Below are positions 41,425 through 49,571 of a stretch of 64,000 nt of DNA, one piece after another; the stretch's first letter is position 1; each line of letters starts with the position of its first letter. A model generated the notes under the pieces. That model made no database searches. It had not been told where the DNA came from and saw only the letters and a list, made by a program, of their open reading frames with translations. A program made the translations under genes and the position numbers. This DNA comes from JAFGCL01 sp964492335. GTDB lineage: Bacteria > Chloroflexota > Dehalococcoidia > UBA2247 > RBG-13-53-26. The DNA lies in NCBI GenBank assembly GCA_964492335.1, contig CAZBJX010000004.1, forward strand, positions 48,191 through 112,190. Reading direction: 5' to 3'.

Positions 41425-42756
41425 TCAGCCCTTGCTGCCCACGGTCAGGCTGGCGCACATGATGGGCGGGGTGAAGACCGAGCCCACCCACCTCGCCTCG
41501 CTCCCCACCGCCTCGATCTGGTTCAGGGCCTGGTACACGTTGCCCGAAACCACCGTGTCCTTCACTCTCCCCACTACCTCGCCGTTCTCTATCTTGTACC
41601 CCAGCAGCACGTTGCCGCTGAAGTCCCCGCCCAGGACGTTGGTCTGGGAAGCCCCCATGAGTTGCTCCACCAGCAGGCCCTCCTTCACCGCATGCACCAT
41701 CTCGGAGAGGCTGGTGGGCCCGGTCTCGATCACCAGGTTGCTGGTTGAGGGAGACGGCAGGCTGGACCCCACTCGGTCGCCGCTGCCGGTGCTTTCGACG
41801 TCGGCCATGCCGGCGGTCTGCAGGTCATAGAGGAAACTACCGATCACTCCGTGCCGCACCAGGTCCGTGTTGCGGCTGGGCACACCCTCATCATCGCAGG
41901 GACGGCTCCTGGGCCGGAAGTCCAGCGTGGCGTCATCCCGCAGGGACAGAGCTTCAGCGAAGACCTTCTGCCCCTTCTTGCCCGCCAGCGGGGACACCTT
42001 CTGCAGCACGATCCGGCCGTTGAAGGCCGCTGCCAGCGGCGCGATCAGGGCGCTGACCACTCCCTGGGAGGTGAATATCACGGGCCAGCTGCCGCTCCCG
42101 ATGGCCGCCGGGCTCCTTGCCATCTCCAGTTGTCTGGTCACCGAGCCGGCCACCTCGCTGACGTCGGTCAGCGCCTGGCAGGAGCTGGCGCCGTCGCCCA
42201 CAAAGAGCATGTCGGTGTCCTTGATCAGGTTTCCCTCGATGCCGAGGACGAAGAAGGTCTTGTCGAAACGGGCCTGGCCGCCCCTGGAGTTCAGCAGGAC
42301 CAGGGAGGTCTTGCCCTTGCCCACGCTGGCATCACAGAGCAGGTCCGGGGTGTGGTCCAGAATCCGGGATATCAGCTCCCGGCCCAGGTCCAGCATGCGG
42401 TCCACATCGAAGCGGTCCACCGCCGGGTCGAACAGGGCCACCGCCGGGAAACCCTGTCTGGCCGGCAGCTCGAACCGGGCCACGGCCCCGAACTGGGACA
42501 CCTCCAGCGCCCGGCCCACCAGGGAATCGATGTCGTTCAGCGTCGTGGCGGTGGAGAAGCCGATGCGGCCGTTGCGCACCAGCCGCAGGCCCACCAGCAG
42601 GCCTTCGTTGGTCTGCATCTGCTTCAGGCGGTTGGCCTCAAAGATGACGGGGGTGTCCTCCATCGTGCTGAAGAAGACCTCAGCCGCCGCGGCGTGCTTC
42701 ATCGCCCTGGAGAGGACCTCCTCCAGACTGGCCATGACCTTCTGGTCCATATCCAT
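41425..42756 (-). CDS. pmbA: TldE/PmbA-type subunit of the TldD/E peptidase
   Basis: TldE is the non-catalytic partner of the TldD metallopeptidase; the pair trims unfolded peptides and some RiPP precursors such as microcin B17. The 443-residue protein has ATTLNDIDSLVGRALEVSQF, the FTSQGVVSALIAPLAAAFNG region, a central DDATLDF-PCDDEGVPSRN segment and GVIGSFLYDL, and it lacks the HEXXXH zinc motif of TldD. It starts 3 bp after tldD, so the two are made together. No RiPP precursor or modification gene is evident nearby. Confidence 0.92.
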   Translation of the reverse strand: MDMDQKVMASLEEVLSRAMKHAAAAEVFFSTMEDTPVIFEANRLKQMQTNEGLLVGLRLVRNGRIGFSTATTLNDIDSLVGRALEVSQFGAVARFELPARQGFPAVALFDPAVDRFDVDRMLDLGRELISRILDHTPDLLCDASVGKGKTSLVLLNSRGGQARFDKTFFVLGIEGNLIKDTDMLFVGDGASSCQALTDVSEVAGSVTRQLEMARSPAAIGSGSWPVIFTSQGVVSALIAPLAAAFNGRIVLQKVSPLAGKKGQKVFAEALSLRDDATLDFRPRSRPCDDEGVPSRNTDLVRHGVIGSFLYDLQTAGMADVESTGSGDRVGSSLPSPSTSNLVIETGPTSLSEMVHAVKEGLLVEQLMGASQTNVLGGDFSGNVLLGYKIENGEVVGRVKDTVVSGNVYQALNQIEAVGSEARWVGSVFTPPIMCASLTVGSKG

Positions 42757-42759
42757 GCT

Positions 42760-44121
42760 TTACGCTCCGCCCACCAGGCAGTTCCTGATCCTGATGTGGG
42801 GGCTGCCGTTGGAGACCGGCAACGGGGACTGGCCGCTCTTGCCACAGCCCCCTCCCTGGTTCATGTCCAGGTCATTGCCGATGGCGTCTATGTTCTGCAG
42901 GGTGGTGAACACGTTGCCGGTCAGCACCACCGGGCGCAGCAGCTCCGCCACCCTCCCGTTGCGTATGGCATAGGCCTCGCCCGCCGAGAAGGTGAACATC
43001 TCCATGCTGGTGGTGCCTCCGTACCAGTTCCGGGCATATATGCCGTCCTTGATCTCGCTGATCATCTCCCTGAAGGCCACGTTCTGGGGCTCGATGTACG
43101 TGTTGGTCATGCGGACGATCGGTGGGTGCTGGTAGTCGATGGCGCGGGCATTGCCAGTGGGGGGCTCGCCCATCCTGGCGGCCGTCTCCCGCGAGTGCAG
43201 GCGCCCCACCAGCACGCCCTCGCGGATCAGATAAGTCTTGGTGGCGGGCACGCCCTCGTCGTCGTACTTGAAACTGCCCCGCAGATGGGGCACGGCCGCA
43301 CCGTCCACGATATTCAGGTGCCGGCCCCCGAAGCGGCGGCCCAGCACCATCAGCTCCTTCATGCGCTCGTTCTCGTAGGTGAAGTCGGCTTCGGAGAGGT
43401 GGCCGAAGGCCTCGTGGGTGAAGACACCCGCCAGGATGGGGTCGAGGACCACAGTGTACTCCCCGCTCCGGGCCCTGGGCGCCGAGATCAGCTCCACGGC
43501 GCGGCGGGCGATCTCCTCGACCTCCTGCTTCTTGCCCTGGACCTGGCTGAAGTCCCCCCGGCTGCCCATGCTCAGCCCGGCCTGCTGCACGTCGCCGCCG
43601 TCCTGGGCCATGGCGGTCACCCTCATGGAGATGTCGCTGTGCGTCTGCTCGATGTGGCTGCCCTCGGAGTTGGCGAAGGTGATCCTGCGCCGCCGGTCGC
43701 TGTAGACCACCATCGAGGACTCCACCTTCGGCACGGCCAGGATGATCTCGTTGTACTGCTGCACCAGCCGCATCTTGTCGGCCAGGCCGACAATGGAGGA
43801 GTCGTTGTACTCCAGCTCCTGCACCAGGTCCCGGGCCGGCGGCACCGGTGCGAAGTGGCTGGAGTTGTGGCCCACCAGCCGGGCCTGCCGCACCGCCAGC
43901 TTCACCTTCTCCTTCAGGTCGCCGGGGTCGTTGAAGCTGACGAAGCCCCAGCCTCCCTTCACCAGGGCGCGGACATTTCCCCCGCTGCTGGCGGGCTGGC
44001 TGACATCCTCCAGCTCTCGGCCGCGATAGCGGATGCCGGTGGCGCGCCGCTCCTCCAGGCGTATCTCAATATAGTCGGCCTCGTGCCCCTTCAGGGCCTC
44101 GGCCAGCGTGTCACGGTCCAA
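42760..44121 (-). CDS. tldD: TldD-type zinc metallopeptidase subunit
   Basis: TldD (453 aa) carries the active site of the TldD/E peptidase. The zinc motif HEAFGH follows AGVFTHE, with the downstream YDDEGVPATKTYLIREGVLVG and the C-terminal NQGGGCGKSGQSPLPVSNG family blocks. A TTG start at 44121 (LDRDTLAEAL) has AGGAG eight bases upstream; the nearest ATG (44126) is in another frame, and the longer frame reads as non-coding. The peptide passes through a narrow channel between the two subunits in known structures. It is the first gene of the tldD-tldE-GNAT unit. Confidence 0.92.
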   Translation of the reverse strand: MDRDTLAEALKGHEADYIEIRLEERRATGIRYRGRELEDVSQPASSGGNVRALVKGGWGFVSFNDPGDLKEKVKLAVRQARLVGHNSSHFAPVPPARDLVQELEYNDSSIVGLADKMRLVQQYNEIILAVPKVESSMVVYSDRRRRITFANSEGSHIEQTHSDISMRVTAMAQDGGDVQQAGLSMGSRGDFSQVQGKKQEVEEIARRAVELISAPRARSGEYTVVLDPILAGVFTHEAFGHLSEADFTYENERMKELMVLGRRFGGRHLNIVDGAAVPHLRGSFKYDDEGVPATKTYLIREGVLVGRLHSRETAARMGEPPTGNARAIDYQHPPIVRMTNTYIEPQNVAFREMISEIKDGIYARNWYGGTTSMEMFTFSAGEAYAIRNGRVAELLRPVVLTGNVFTTLQNIDAIGNDLDMNQGGGCGKSGQSPLPVSNGSPHIRIRNCLVGGA

Positions 44122-44274
44122 TCCATAGCTCCTCAAGAAGGTGGGGGCCCGGCTGCAGTCCCCGGGCGGGCCCGGGCGCGGAGACGTTGCCGCTAACAGT
44201 GTATTCGCCCATCCAGGGCGTGTCAATCGATTTGGGCGAACGTGGTGGCCCCACATCTCCAGCGCTCCCTGTGC

Positions 44275-44280
44275 TATAAT
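44275..44280 (+). promoter_or_regulatory. -10 box of the CooT-Fur operon
   Basis: A perfect TATAAT lies 31 bp before the first gene (ATG 44312). The -35 position is not clear. No inverted repeat of the Fur type is obvious around it. Confidence 0.45.
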
Positions 44281-44311
44281 CCCTGTAGAGCGCGGGTACA
44301 GGGGGCGACAG

Positions 44312-44524
44312 ATGGTCAAAGACGATGCCGCCAGGCTGGCGATACTGCTCTCCCACTGGGTGGAGCACAACGAGGAGCATGCCGGGGAGTTCGCCGAGTG
44401 GGCCCGCAAGGCGGAGGCCGCAGGCCGGGCGCCGGTGCACGACCACATGATGGAGGCCGTAGAGCAGATGAAGGCTGCCAACCGGTCCCTGCTGGCAGCC
44501 CTGGAAGGCCTGAAGGAGGGCTAG
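44312..44524 (+). CDS. Small His-containing helical protein linked to CooT
   Basis: This 70-residue all-helical protein contains LLSHWVEHNEEHAGEFAEWARKA and a later VHDHMMEAVEQ. The spaced His and Glu residues (HWxEHNxxH, then HxH) could bind a metal ion. I have seen small proteins of this pattern beside CooT genes in other bacteria, but their function is unknown to me. Its stop is immediately followed by the CooT start, so the three genes to 45135 form one operon. A TATAAT box lies upstream; the ribosome site is GGGGGCGAC, which is weak. Confidence 0.72.
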   Translation: MVKDDAARLAILLSHWVEHNEEHAGEFAEWARKAEAAGRAPVHDHMMEAVEQMKAANRSLLAALEGLKEG

Positions 44525-44728
44525 ATGTGTCTGGGCAAGGCGTATATTGAGGCGGGCGGCAAGAGCGAGCTGGTGATGGACTCCATCTCCCTGATGGAGA
44601 TCGACGGCGCCACGGTCCGGCTCTCCACCATCTTCGGAGACCGGAAGGAGCTGGAGGCCAGGGTCAGGCAGATAGACTTCGAGGGGTCCCGGATCTTTCT
44701 GGCCAGCGCCGCGCCCGGAGACGAATGA
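44525..44728 (+). CDS. cooT: CooT-family nickel-binding protein
   Basis: This 67-residue protein begins MCLGKAYIEAGGKSEL, the CooT signature in which Cys2 helps bind one Ni(II) in a small beta-barrel homodimer. The rest (SISLMEIDGATVRLSTIFGDRKELEARVRQIDF) fits the family length of about 65 residues. CooT is a nickel chaperone linked to CO dehydrogenase maturation in Rhodospirillum rubrum. Here it is coupled to a Fur-type regulator by a 4-base overlap. A nickel-dependent ACS and a CooC/AcsF ATPase occur elsewhere in the window, though not in this operon. Confidence 0.88.
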   Translation: MCLGKAYIEAGGKSELVMDSISLMEIDGATVRLSTIFGDRKELEARVRQIDFEGSRIFLASAAPGDE

Positions 44729-45135
44729 GCTGCTCAGAGGTGCTCAGGGAGAAGGGGTACCGGCTCACGCCGCAGCGGCTCATGGTCCTGGACGCGCTTC
44801 ACGAGGCGGAAGGCCACATCTCGGCGCCGGACATCTGCCGGCGGGTCCAGGCCAGGTACCCCTGGGTCAACAAGTCCACCGTCTACCGGACGCTGGACCT
44901 GCTGAAGGGGCTGGACCTGGTGACCGAGACCGAGATGGGTGGAGACAAGCTCTACTATCACCAGGCTGAAAAGGGCCATCACCACCACCTCATCTGCCAG
45001 AGGTGCGGGAAGGTCCTGGACATCGATGAGGATGTCTTCGCCCCGCTGGAAAGCACGCTGCGCAGGAAGTACCGCTTCAGCGCCGACCTGAAGCACCTGG
45101 CCATCCAGGGCCGGTGCCTCAAGTGCCAGGTTTGA
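44725..45135 (+). CDS. Fur-family metal-dependent regulator
   Basis: This 136-residue Fur-type repressor has the winged helix YRLTPQRLMVLDALHEAEGHISAPDI, WVNKSTVYRTLDLL, the metal site with KGHHHHLIC, and two structural-zinc CXXC pairs (CQRC, CLKC). The metal specificity (Fe, Zn, Ni or peroxide) cannot be read reliably from these motifs. The overlap with the CooT gene suggests nickel sensing (Nur-like), which is inference. It may control its own operon and perhaps the CooC/ACS genes. It converges with nadC (51 bp). Confidence 0.9.
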   Translation: MSCSEVLREKGYRLTPQRLMVLDALHEAEGHISAPDICRRVQARYPWVNKSTVYRTLDLLKGLDLVTETEMGGDKLYYHQAEKGHHHHLICQRCGKVLDIDEDVFAPLESTLRRKYRFSADLKHLAIQGRCLKCQV

Positions 45136-45186
45136 CCGCCCCCTTCTTATCAGCGCTGACGCAACCGGTTGTATCAGTGGCCGGCG

Positions 45187-46026
45187 TCAGCCGGGCGCCG
45201 GCTCCAGCTGCAGGCTGATGTCCAGGGCCTTCACTGAGTGGGTCAGGGCGCCCACCGATATCCGGTCCACCCCCGTCTCGGCCACCTGCCTTATGTTGTC
45301 CAGGGTTATGCCGCCGGAGGCCTCGATCAGCACCCGGCCCCCGATGGCCTTCACAGCCCGGCGCATGTCCTCGATCCCCATGTTGTCCAGCATCACGATG
45401 TCGGCCCCGGCCTCGGCGGCCTCGACGGCCTCTTCAACCGAGGTCACCTCCACCTCAACCTGCAGCGTGTGGGGCGCCTTCGTCCGGGCCAGGCCGACGG
45501 CGGCCCTGATGCCCAGGCCCGCCCCCCGCAGCGCCGCCAGATGGTTGTCCTTGATGAGGATGCCGTCCCCGAGGTGGCCGCGGTGGTTCTGTCCGCCCCC
45601 GGCCCGGACGGCGTGCTTTTCCAGGAGGCGCAGCCCCGGCGTGGTCTTGCGGGTGTCCATCACCTGGGCCTTCGTGCCCCGGACCGCCTCCACGTAGCGG
45701 CCGGTCTGGGTGGCGATACCGCTTAGCCGCTGCAGGAAATTGAGGGCCACCCGCTCCCCCCGCAGGATGCCGGACAGCCTCCCCCGGATGCTGGCGATCT
45801 CCGCTCCCTGCTCTACCCTGTCCCCGTCACCAAGAAACGCCCGGAACTCCAGGGAGGGGTCCACCACGGCGAAGACCTGGCGCGCCACCTCGATCCCAGC
45901 CAGCACCCCCGGCGACCTGGCAATGAGAGAGCCCCGGCCCGGGGCATCGGCCGGTATCAGCGCCTGGGTGGTGACGTCGCCCCACGCCCGGTCTTCAGCC
46001 AGGGCGCGGTTGACCAGCTCCTCCAC
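45187..46026 (-). CDS. nadC: Nicotinate-nucleotide pyrophosphorylase (carboxylating)
   Basis: NadC turns quinolinate and PRPP into nicotinate mononucleotide in NAD synthesis. The 279-residue protein has EDRAWGDVTTQALI at the start, LNFLQRLSGIATQTGRYV, VMDTRKTTPGLRLLEKHAVRAGG (the quinolinate-binding block), HLGDGILIKDNH and the C-terminal VLIEASGGITLDNI. The start is a GTG at 46026. It lies 25 bp after nadB on the same strand; nadA is not in the window. Confidence 0.95.
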   Translation of the reverse strand: MEELVNRALAEDRAWGDVTTQALIPADAPGRGSLIARSPGVLAGIEVARQVFAVVDPSLEFRAFLGDGDRVEQGAEIASIRGRLSGILRGERVALNFLQRLSGIATQTGRYVEAVRGTKAQVMDTRKTTPGLRLLEKHAVRAGGGQNHRGHLGDGILIKDNHLAALRGAGLGIRAAVGLARTKAPHTLQVEVEVTSVEEAVEAAEAGADIVMLDNMGIEDMRRAVKAIGGRVLIEASGGITLDNIRQVAETGVDRISVGALTHSVKALDISLQLEPAPG

Positions 46027-46051
46027 GCACCGCTGCCAGTCCGCTTCCAGG

Positions 46052-47587
46052 TCAGCACCTCTTGAGCACGACGTGCTTCACCCAGTCGGGTGAGGTCTCC
46101 GGGTAGTCGGTGCGGTAGTGGGCGCCGCGGCTCTCCCGGCGAATGAGGGCCGCCTCGGCCACCAGCCGGCCCGTCAGGACCATGTTGTCCAGCTCGTAGG
46201 AGCTGCGGTCCACCGGCTTCTCCAGGCACTTCTCCCAGCCGGCGACGGTGTTGGCCGCCCTCTCGAGGGCGTCCCCGCCGCGGATGATGCCCACGCTGTC
46301 CCACATCAGCGCCTGCAGCGCCGTGGAGCCGGCCAGGGGCGCTGCGGCGACGTTGCGCTCTGGCACGCAGCAGTGGACCAGCTCGCCGATGCCGGCCCCA
46401 TCCTCGGCGAACTTGTCGATGTCCCTTTCCACCACCCTCTTGGCAAAGACCAGCACCTCCAGCAGGGAGTTGCTGGCCAGCCGGTTCGCGCCGTGCAGAC
46501 CGGTGCAGGCTGTCTCGCCGACGGCGAACAGCCCCTTGATGTTGGTTTCCCCCCAGGAGTTGGTCTTCACCCCGCCCATCATGTAGTGGGCGGCCGGGGC
46601 CACCGGGATCAGGCCCTTGGTGATGTCCAGCCCGCGCTCCAGGCAGAAACGGTATATGTGGGGGAAGCGCGTGGTTATCACCCGTGGGGACAGGTGCGTT
46701 ATGTCAAGGAATACCCGGTCGCTGCCGGTCTTCTGCATCTCGAAGAGGATGCTCCGCGTCACCACGTCCCGGGGAGCCAGCTCCTTCTCCGGGGAGTAGT
46801 CGGGCATGAAGCGGTAGCCCTCCACGTTCCGCAGCAGGCCCCCCTCGCCCCTGACCGCCTCCGATATCAGGAAGGGGTGGACCCCGGGAAGACGTATGGC
46901 CGTGGGGTGGAACTGGAAGAACTCCATGTCCATGATCTCCGCCCCGGCCTGGAAGGCCAGGGCCACGCCATCCCCGGTGGCTACTTCGGAGTTGGTGGTG
47001 TACTTGAAGAGCCTTCCCGCGCCCCCCGTGGCCAGCACCAGCTGCTGGCAGGGGAAGCTCTCCATCGACCCGGTACGGGCGTCGAGGGCCTCCACGGCCC
47101 TCACGGCGCCATCCTCGATCACTATCCGCGTGGCCAGGCAGTGCTCCAGGACCTCGATTCGCGCCTGCCGCACCCTGCGGCCCAGGGTCACCTCGATGTG
47201 CTCCCCGGTGGCATCCCCGCCGGCGTGCAGTATGCGCGGCATGGCGTGGGCCGCCTCCCTGGCCAGGGCCACTTCTCCGTCGATGGTGTCGAAGGGCACC
47301 CCCATCTCGATGAGGTCGGCGATGCGGTCGGCGGCCTCGGCCACCAGGATGCGCACGGCATCCCTGTTGGACAGGCCGGCCCCGGCCACGACAGTGTCCC
47401 AGAAATGCAGGTCCGGGGAGTCTCCTTCGCCGATGGCGGCGGCAATCCCCCCCTGGGCATGCTTGGTGTTGCAGTCGTCGATGGTGCCCTTGGTGAGGAT
47501 GAGTGCGGTGCCGCGCCGCTGGGCGAGCAGGGCGGTGTACAGGCCGGCAATGCCGCTGCCGATGATCACGTAGTCATAGGTGCGCAT
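46052..47587 (-). CDS. nadB: L-aspartate oxidase
   Basis: NadB is an FAD enzyme that oxidises aspartate to iminoaspartate with oxygen or fumarate, the first step of NAD synthesis. The 511-residue protein has the FAD motif IIGSGIAGLYTALLAQ, HAQGGIAAA, FFQFHPTAI, LISEAVRGEGG, MMGGVKTNSWGETNIKGLFAVGE and GANRLASNSLLE, all specific to this family. ATG 47587 has GGAG upstream. In an anaerobe fumarate would be the likely acceptor. It is followed by nadC in the same operon. Confidence 0.95.
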   Translation of the reverse strand: MRTYDYVIIGSGIAGLYTALLAQRRGTALILTKGTIDDCNTKHAQGGIAAAIGEGDSPDLHFWDTVVAGAGLSNRDAVRILVAEAADRIADLIEMGVPFDTIDGEVALAREAAHAMPRILHAGGDATGEHIEVTLGRRVRQARIEVLEHCLATRIVIEDGAVRAVEALDARTGSMESFPCQQLVLATGGAGRLFKYTTNSEVATGDGVALAFQAGAEIMDMEFFQFHPTAIRLPGVHPFLISEAVRGEGGLLRNVEGYRFMPDYSPEKELAPRDVVTRSILFEMQKTGSDRVFLDITHLSPRVITTRFPHIYRFCLERGLDITKGLIPVAPAAHYMMGGVKTNSWGETNIKGLFAVGETACTGLHGANRLASNSLLEVLVFAKRVVERDIDKFAEDGAGIGELVHCCVPERNVAAAPLAGSTALQALMWDSVGIIRGGDALERAANTVAGWEKCLEKPVDRSSYELDNMVLTGRLVAEAALIRRESRGAHYRTDYPETSPDWVKHVVLKRC

Positions 47588-47784
47588 GTGGCCAGGAACT
47601 CCTCTCCCGAAGCCCGGTGTTGGGTAAGAGGGTAGCACAACACCGTGGCAGTGGCAAACGTCGGGGGGCGCCATCTCCAGCAGCCGGGGCCCTGTCATCC
47701 CTGGCGCAGATCGGCGAAGGGATCCCGTGGACAGGGGGTGACAGAATCGCCGGACAAGCGGTCTTCTGGTATCGCCGGAGGGGG

Positions 47785-48909
47785 TCAGGACTCCAGCTGC
47801 TGCGCCAGCAGCTCGCGGTAGTAGTCGGCGTCCCCCAGAGCCACCTCGGCGGCCTTGGCCCGCCGCGAGTAAAGCTGCATGTCGTGGTCCAGCGTGAAGC
47901 CGATGGCGCCGTGCACCTGGTGCCCCAGGAGCGCCACTTGCTGATAGGCGTCGCTGGCCCAGGCCTTGCACATGGCGGCCTCGGTGTCGCAGGGCTCCCC
48001 ATCGGCAATGCAGCAGGCGGCCTTGTAGGCCATCAGCCGGGAGGTGTCCACGTGCACGGCCATGTTGGCGCAGTGATGCTGGATGGCCTGGAAGCTGGCG
48101 ATGGGCTTGTCGAACTGCACCCTGTCCTTGGCATAGGCCACGGACATCTCCAGGACCTGCTGTGCGCCGCCCACCATCTCCAGGCTCTTGGCCACGGCGG
48201 CCCGCCGCACCAGCCTGGCGACATCTGCCCAGGCGTGATCGGGCTTGCCCAGCGCGTATCCCTTGGCCTCGTTGAAGACCACCTCGCACTGCTTATCACT
48301 GGCCAGCGTCGGCATTACGGTGCAGGTGACGCCCGGCTTCTCGTTCTTGACCAGCAGCAGCGTGATGCCGTCCTCGGGCCTGGCCCCCTTCCCGGTCCGG
48401 GCTACGCAGAGAATCCAGTCGGCCACGTTGGCGAACTCCACGAAGATCTTCGTGCCCTTGACCGTGTAGTGGTCTCCCTGCTTGCGGGCCTCCAGCGCGA
48501 TGTTGGCCGCGTCATATCCGCCCTCGGCCTCATCGAAGGCGAAGGCCACTATCCTCTCTCCGTTGGCGATGGCCGGGAGAAACTCCTGCTTCTGGGCATC
48601 GTCGCCCGCATCGGCGATGGCCAGCCCGGACAGGACGACGCTGGTGAAGAACGGGCTGGGCAGACAGGCGCGGCCCATCTCCTCCAGGAGGACGCACAGG
48701 TCCAGGAAGCTGGAGCCCATGCCGCCGTACTGCTCCGCGAAGGGCAGCCCCAGCCAGCCGAGCTCGGCCATCTTGCTCCACAGCTCCAGGGAGTACCCCT
48801 TCTCATCCTCCTCCATGTCCCTGACCAGCTTCTTGGGGCACTCGGTGGTGAGGAAGTCCCGCGCCATCTTGCGGAGCATCTCTTGCTGTTCGTTCAGACC
48901 CAGGTCCAT
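47785..48909 (-). CDS. Acyl-CoA dehydrogenase family protein (FadE28/29-like)
   Basis: This 374-residue flavoprotein has an N-terminal ACAD helical domain (LNEQQEMLRKMARDFL), GLPFAEQYGG, FDEAEGGYD, VKGTKIFVEFA and AKDRVQFDKPIASFQAIQHH. The end reads GHQVHGAIGFTLDHDMQLYSRRAKA, the HGGIGFTxxHDxxLYxRRA pattern common in the alpha2beta2 dehydrogenases of steroid side-chain breakdown. Such subunits work as pairs, and no second ACAD is in the window. ATG 48909 has AGGAGG eight bases upstream. It diverges from the DUF35-thiolase operon. Confidence 0.9.
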   Translation of the reverse strand: MDLGLNEQQEMLRKMARDFLTTECPKKLVRDMEEDEKGYSLELWSKMAELGWLGLPFAEQYGGMGSSFLDLCVLLEEMGRACLPSPFFTSVVLSGLAIADAGDDAQKQEFLPAIANGERIVAFAFDEAEGGYDAANIALEARKQGDHYTVKGTKIFVEFANVADWILCVARTGKGARPEDGITLLLVKNEKPGVTCTVMPTLASDKQCEVVFNEAKGYALGKPDHAWADVARLVRRAAVAKSLEMVGGAQQVLEMSVAYAKDRVQFDKPIASFQAIQHHCANMAVHVDTSRLMAYKAACCIADGEPCDTEAAMCKAWASDAYQQVALLGHQVHGAIGFTLDHDMQLYSRRAKAAEVALGDADYYRELLAQQLES

Positions 48910-49019
48910 GAGGGCCACCTCCTGAAGTTCCCTGACTAGCAAGTAGTCTAACCAGTGCGCAGATTGAGTGTCAAGAAATGCCCCGGGCGCCCGCGCTCAG
49001 TCACAGTCGAAAGGGGGCT

Positions 49020-49049
49020 TTGACTTCCAAACTGCCCGTAAGGTAAAGT
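49020..49049 (+). promoter_or_regulatory. Promoter of the DUF35-thiolase-HMGS-like operon
   Basis: TTGACT (49020-49025), 18 bp, then TAAAGT (49044-49049), about 92 bp before the first ATG. The leader includes a spare AAGGAGGAG at 49071-49079 with no gene after it. Confidence 0.6.
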
Positions 49050-49141
49050 TTATCTATCACAATCTCGATGGAAGGAGGAGCCAGCTGTCATAGATAGCGC
49101 CCGGGCGGACAACCCACCGGGGCAGAAGGAGGATACAGCAT

Positions 49142-49570
49142 ATGACGATGTGGGAAAGAGACAGGATGAACTCCCCCAGGCCGGCGTCGCCGTTGTACTG
49201 GAGACTCAACCCGACAGTCTACCACTTGCTGGGTTCGAAGTGCTCCGACTGTGGCCACATCACCTACCCGCAGACCAAGGTCTGCCATAAGTGCAGCAGC
49301 TTCAATCAGAAGGACCACGTGCTTTCCAAGACGGGCAAGGTGCATACCTTCTGCATCAACTGGACTCCGCCTCCCGGGCTGGAGCCGCCCTGCGTCAACT
49401 GCATCATTGACCTGGACGGAGGCGGCCGGTACGTTGGCCTGCTCACCGAGGTATCCAACCCGGAGGAAGTGAAGATCGGCTCCAAGGTGGAGATGGTCTT
49501 CCGCAGGGTAGTCAACGACAGCGGGCTGGATTTCTACGGGTACAAGTTCAGACTGGTTGAGGAGGCCTAG
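49142..49570 (+). CDS. DUF35 zinc-ribbon/OB-fold protein
   Basis: This 142-residue protein has a rubredoxin-like zinc ribbon (CSDCGHITYPQTKVCHKC) and a C-terminal OB fold (GKVHTFCINWTPPPG, then VKIGSKVEMVFRRV). DUF35 proteins bind thiolase-like enzymes, help shuttle acyl-CoA between active sites in the archaeal thiolase-HMG-CoA synthase complex, and pair with the Ltp2 aldolase in steroid breakdown. The thiolase gene starts one base after its stop. AAGGAGGATACAGCAT precedes the ATG. Confidence 0.9.
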   Translation: MTMWERDRMNSPRPASPLYWRLNPTVYHLLGSKCSDCGHITYPQTKVCHKCSSFNQKDHVLSKTGKVHTFCINWTPPPGLEPPCVNCIIDLDGGGRYVGLLTEVSNPEEVKIGSKVEMVFRRVVNDSGLDFYGYKFRLVEEA

Positions 49571-49571
49571 C

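Noticed and set aside
41425..44121. TldD/TldE as part of a RiPP biosynthesis cluster
   Set aside because: No precursor peptide, radical-SAM maturase, cyclodehydratase or exporter is adjacent; TldD/E is also a housekeeping pair.
45155..45191. Hairpin between fur and nadC (GCTGACGC arms)
   Set aside because: The stem is only 8 bp with a 21-base loop and overlaps the nadC stop, so it is too weak to call a terminator.
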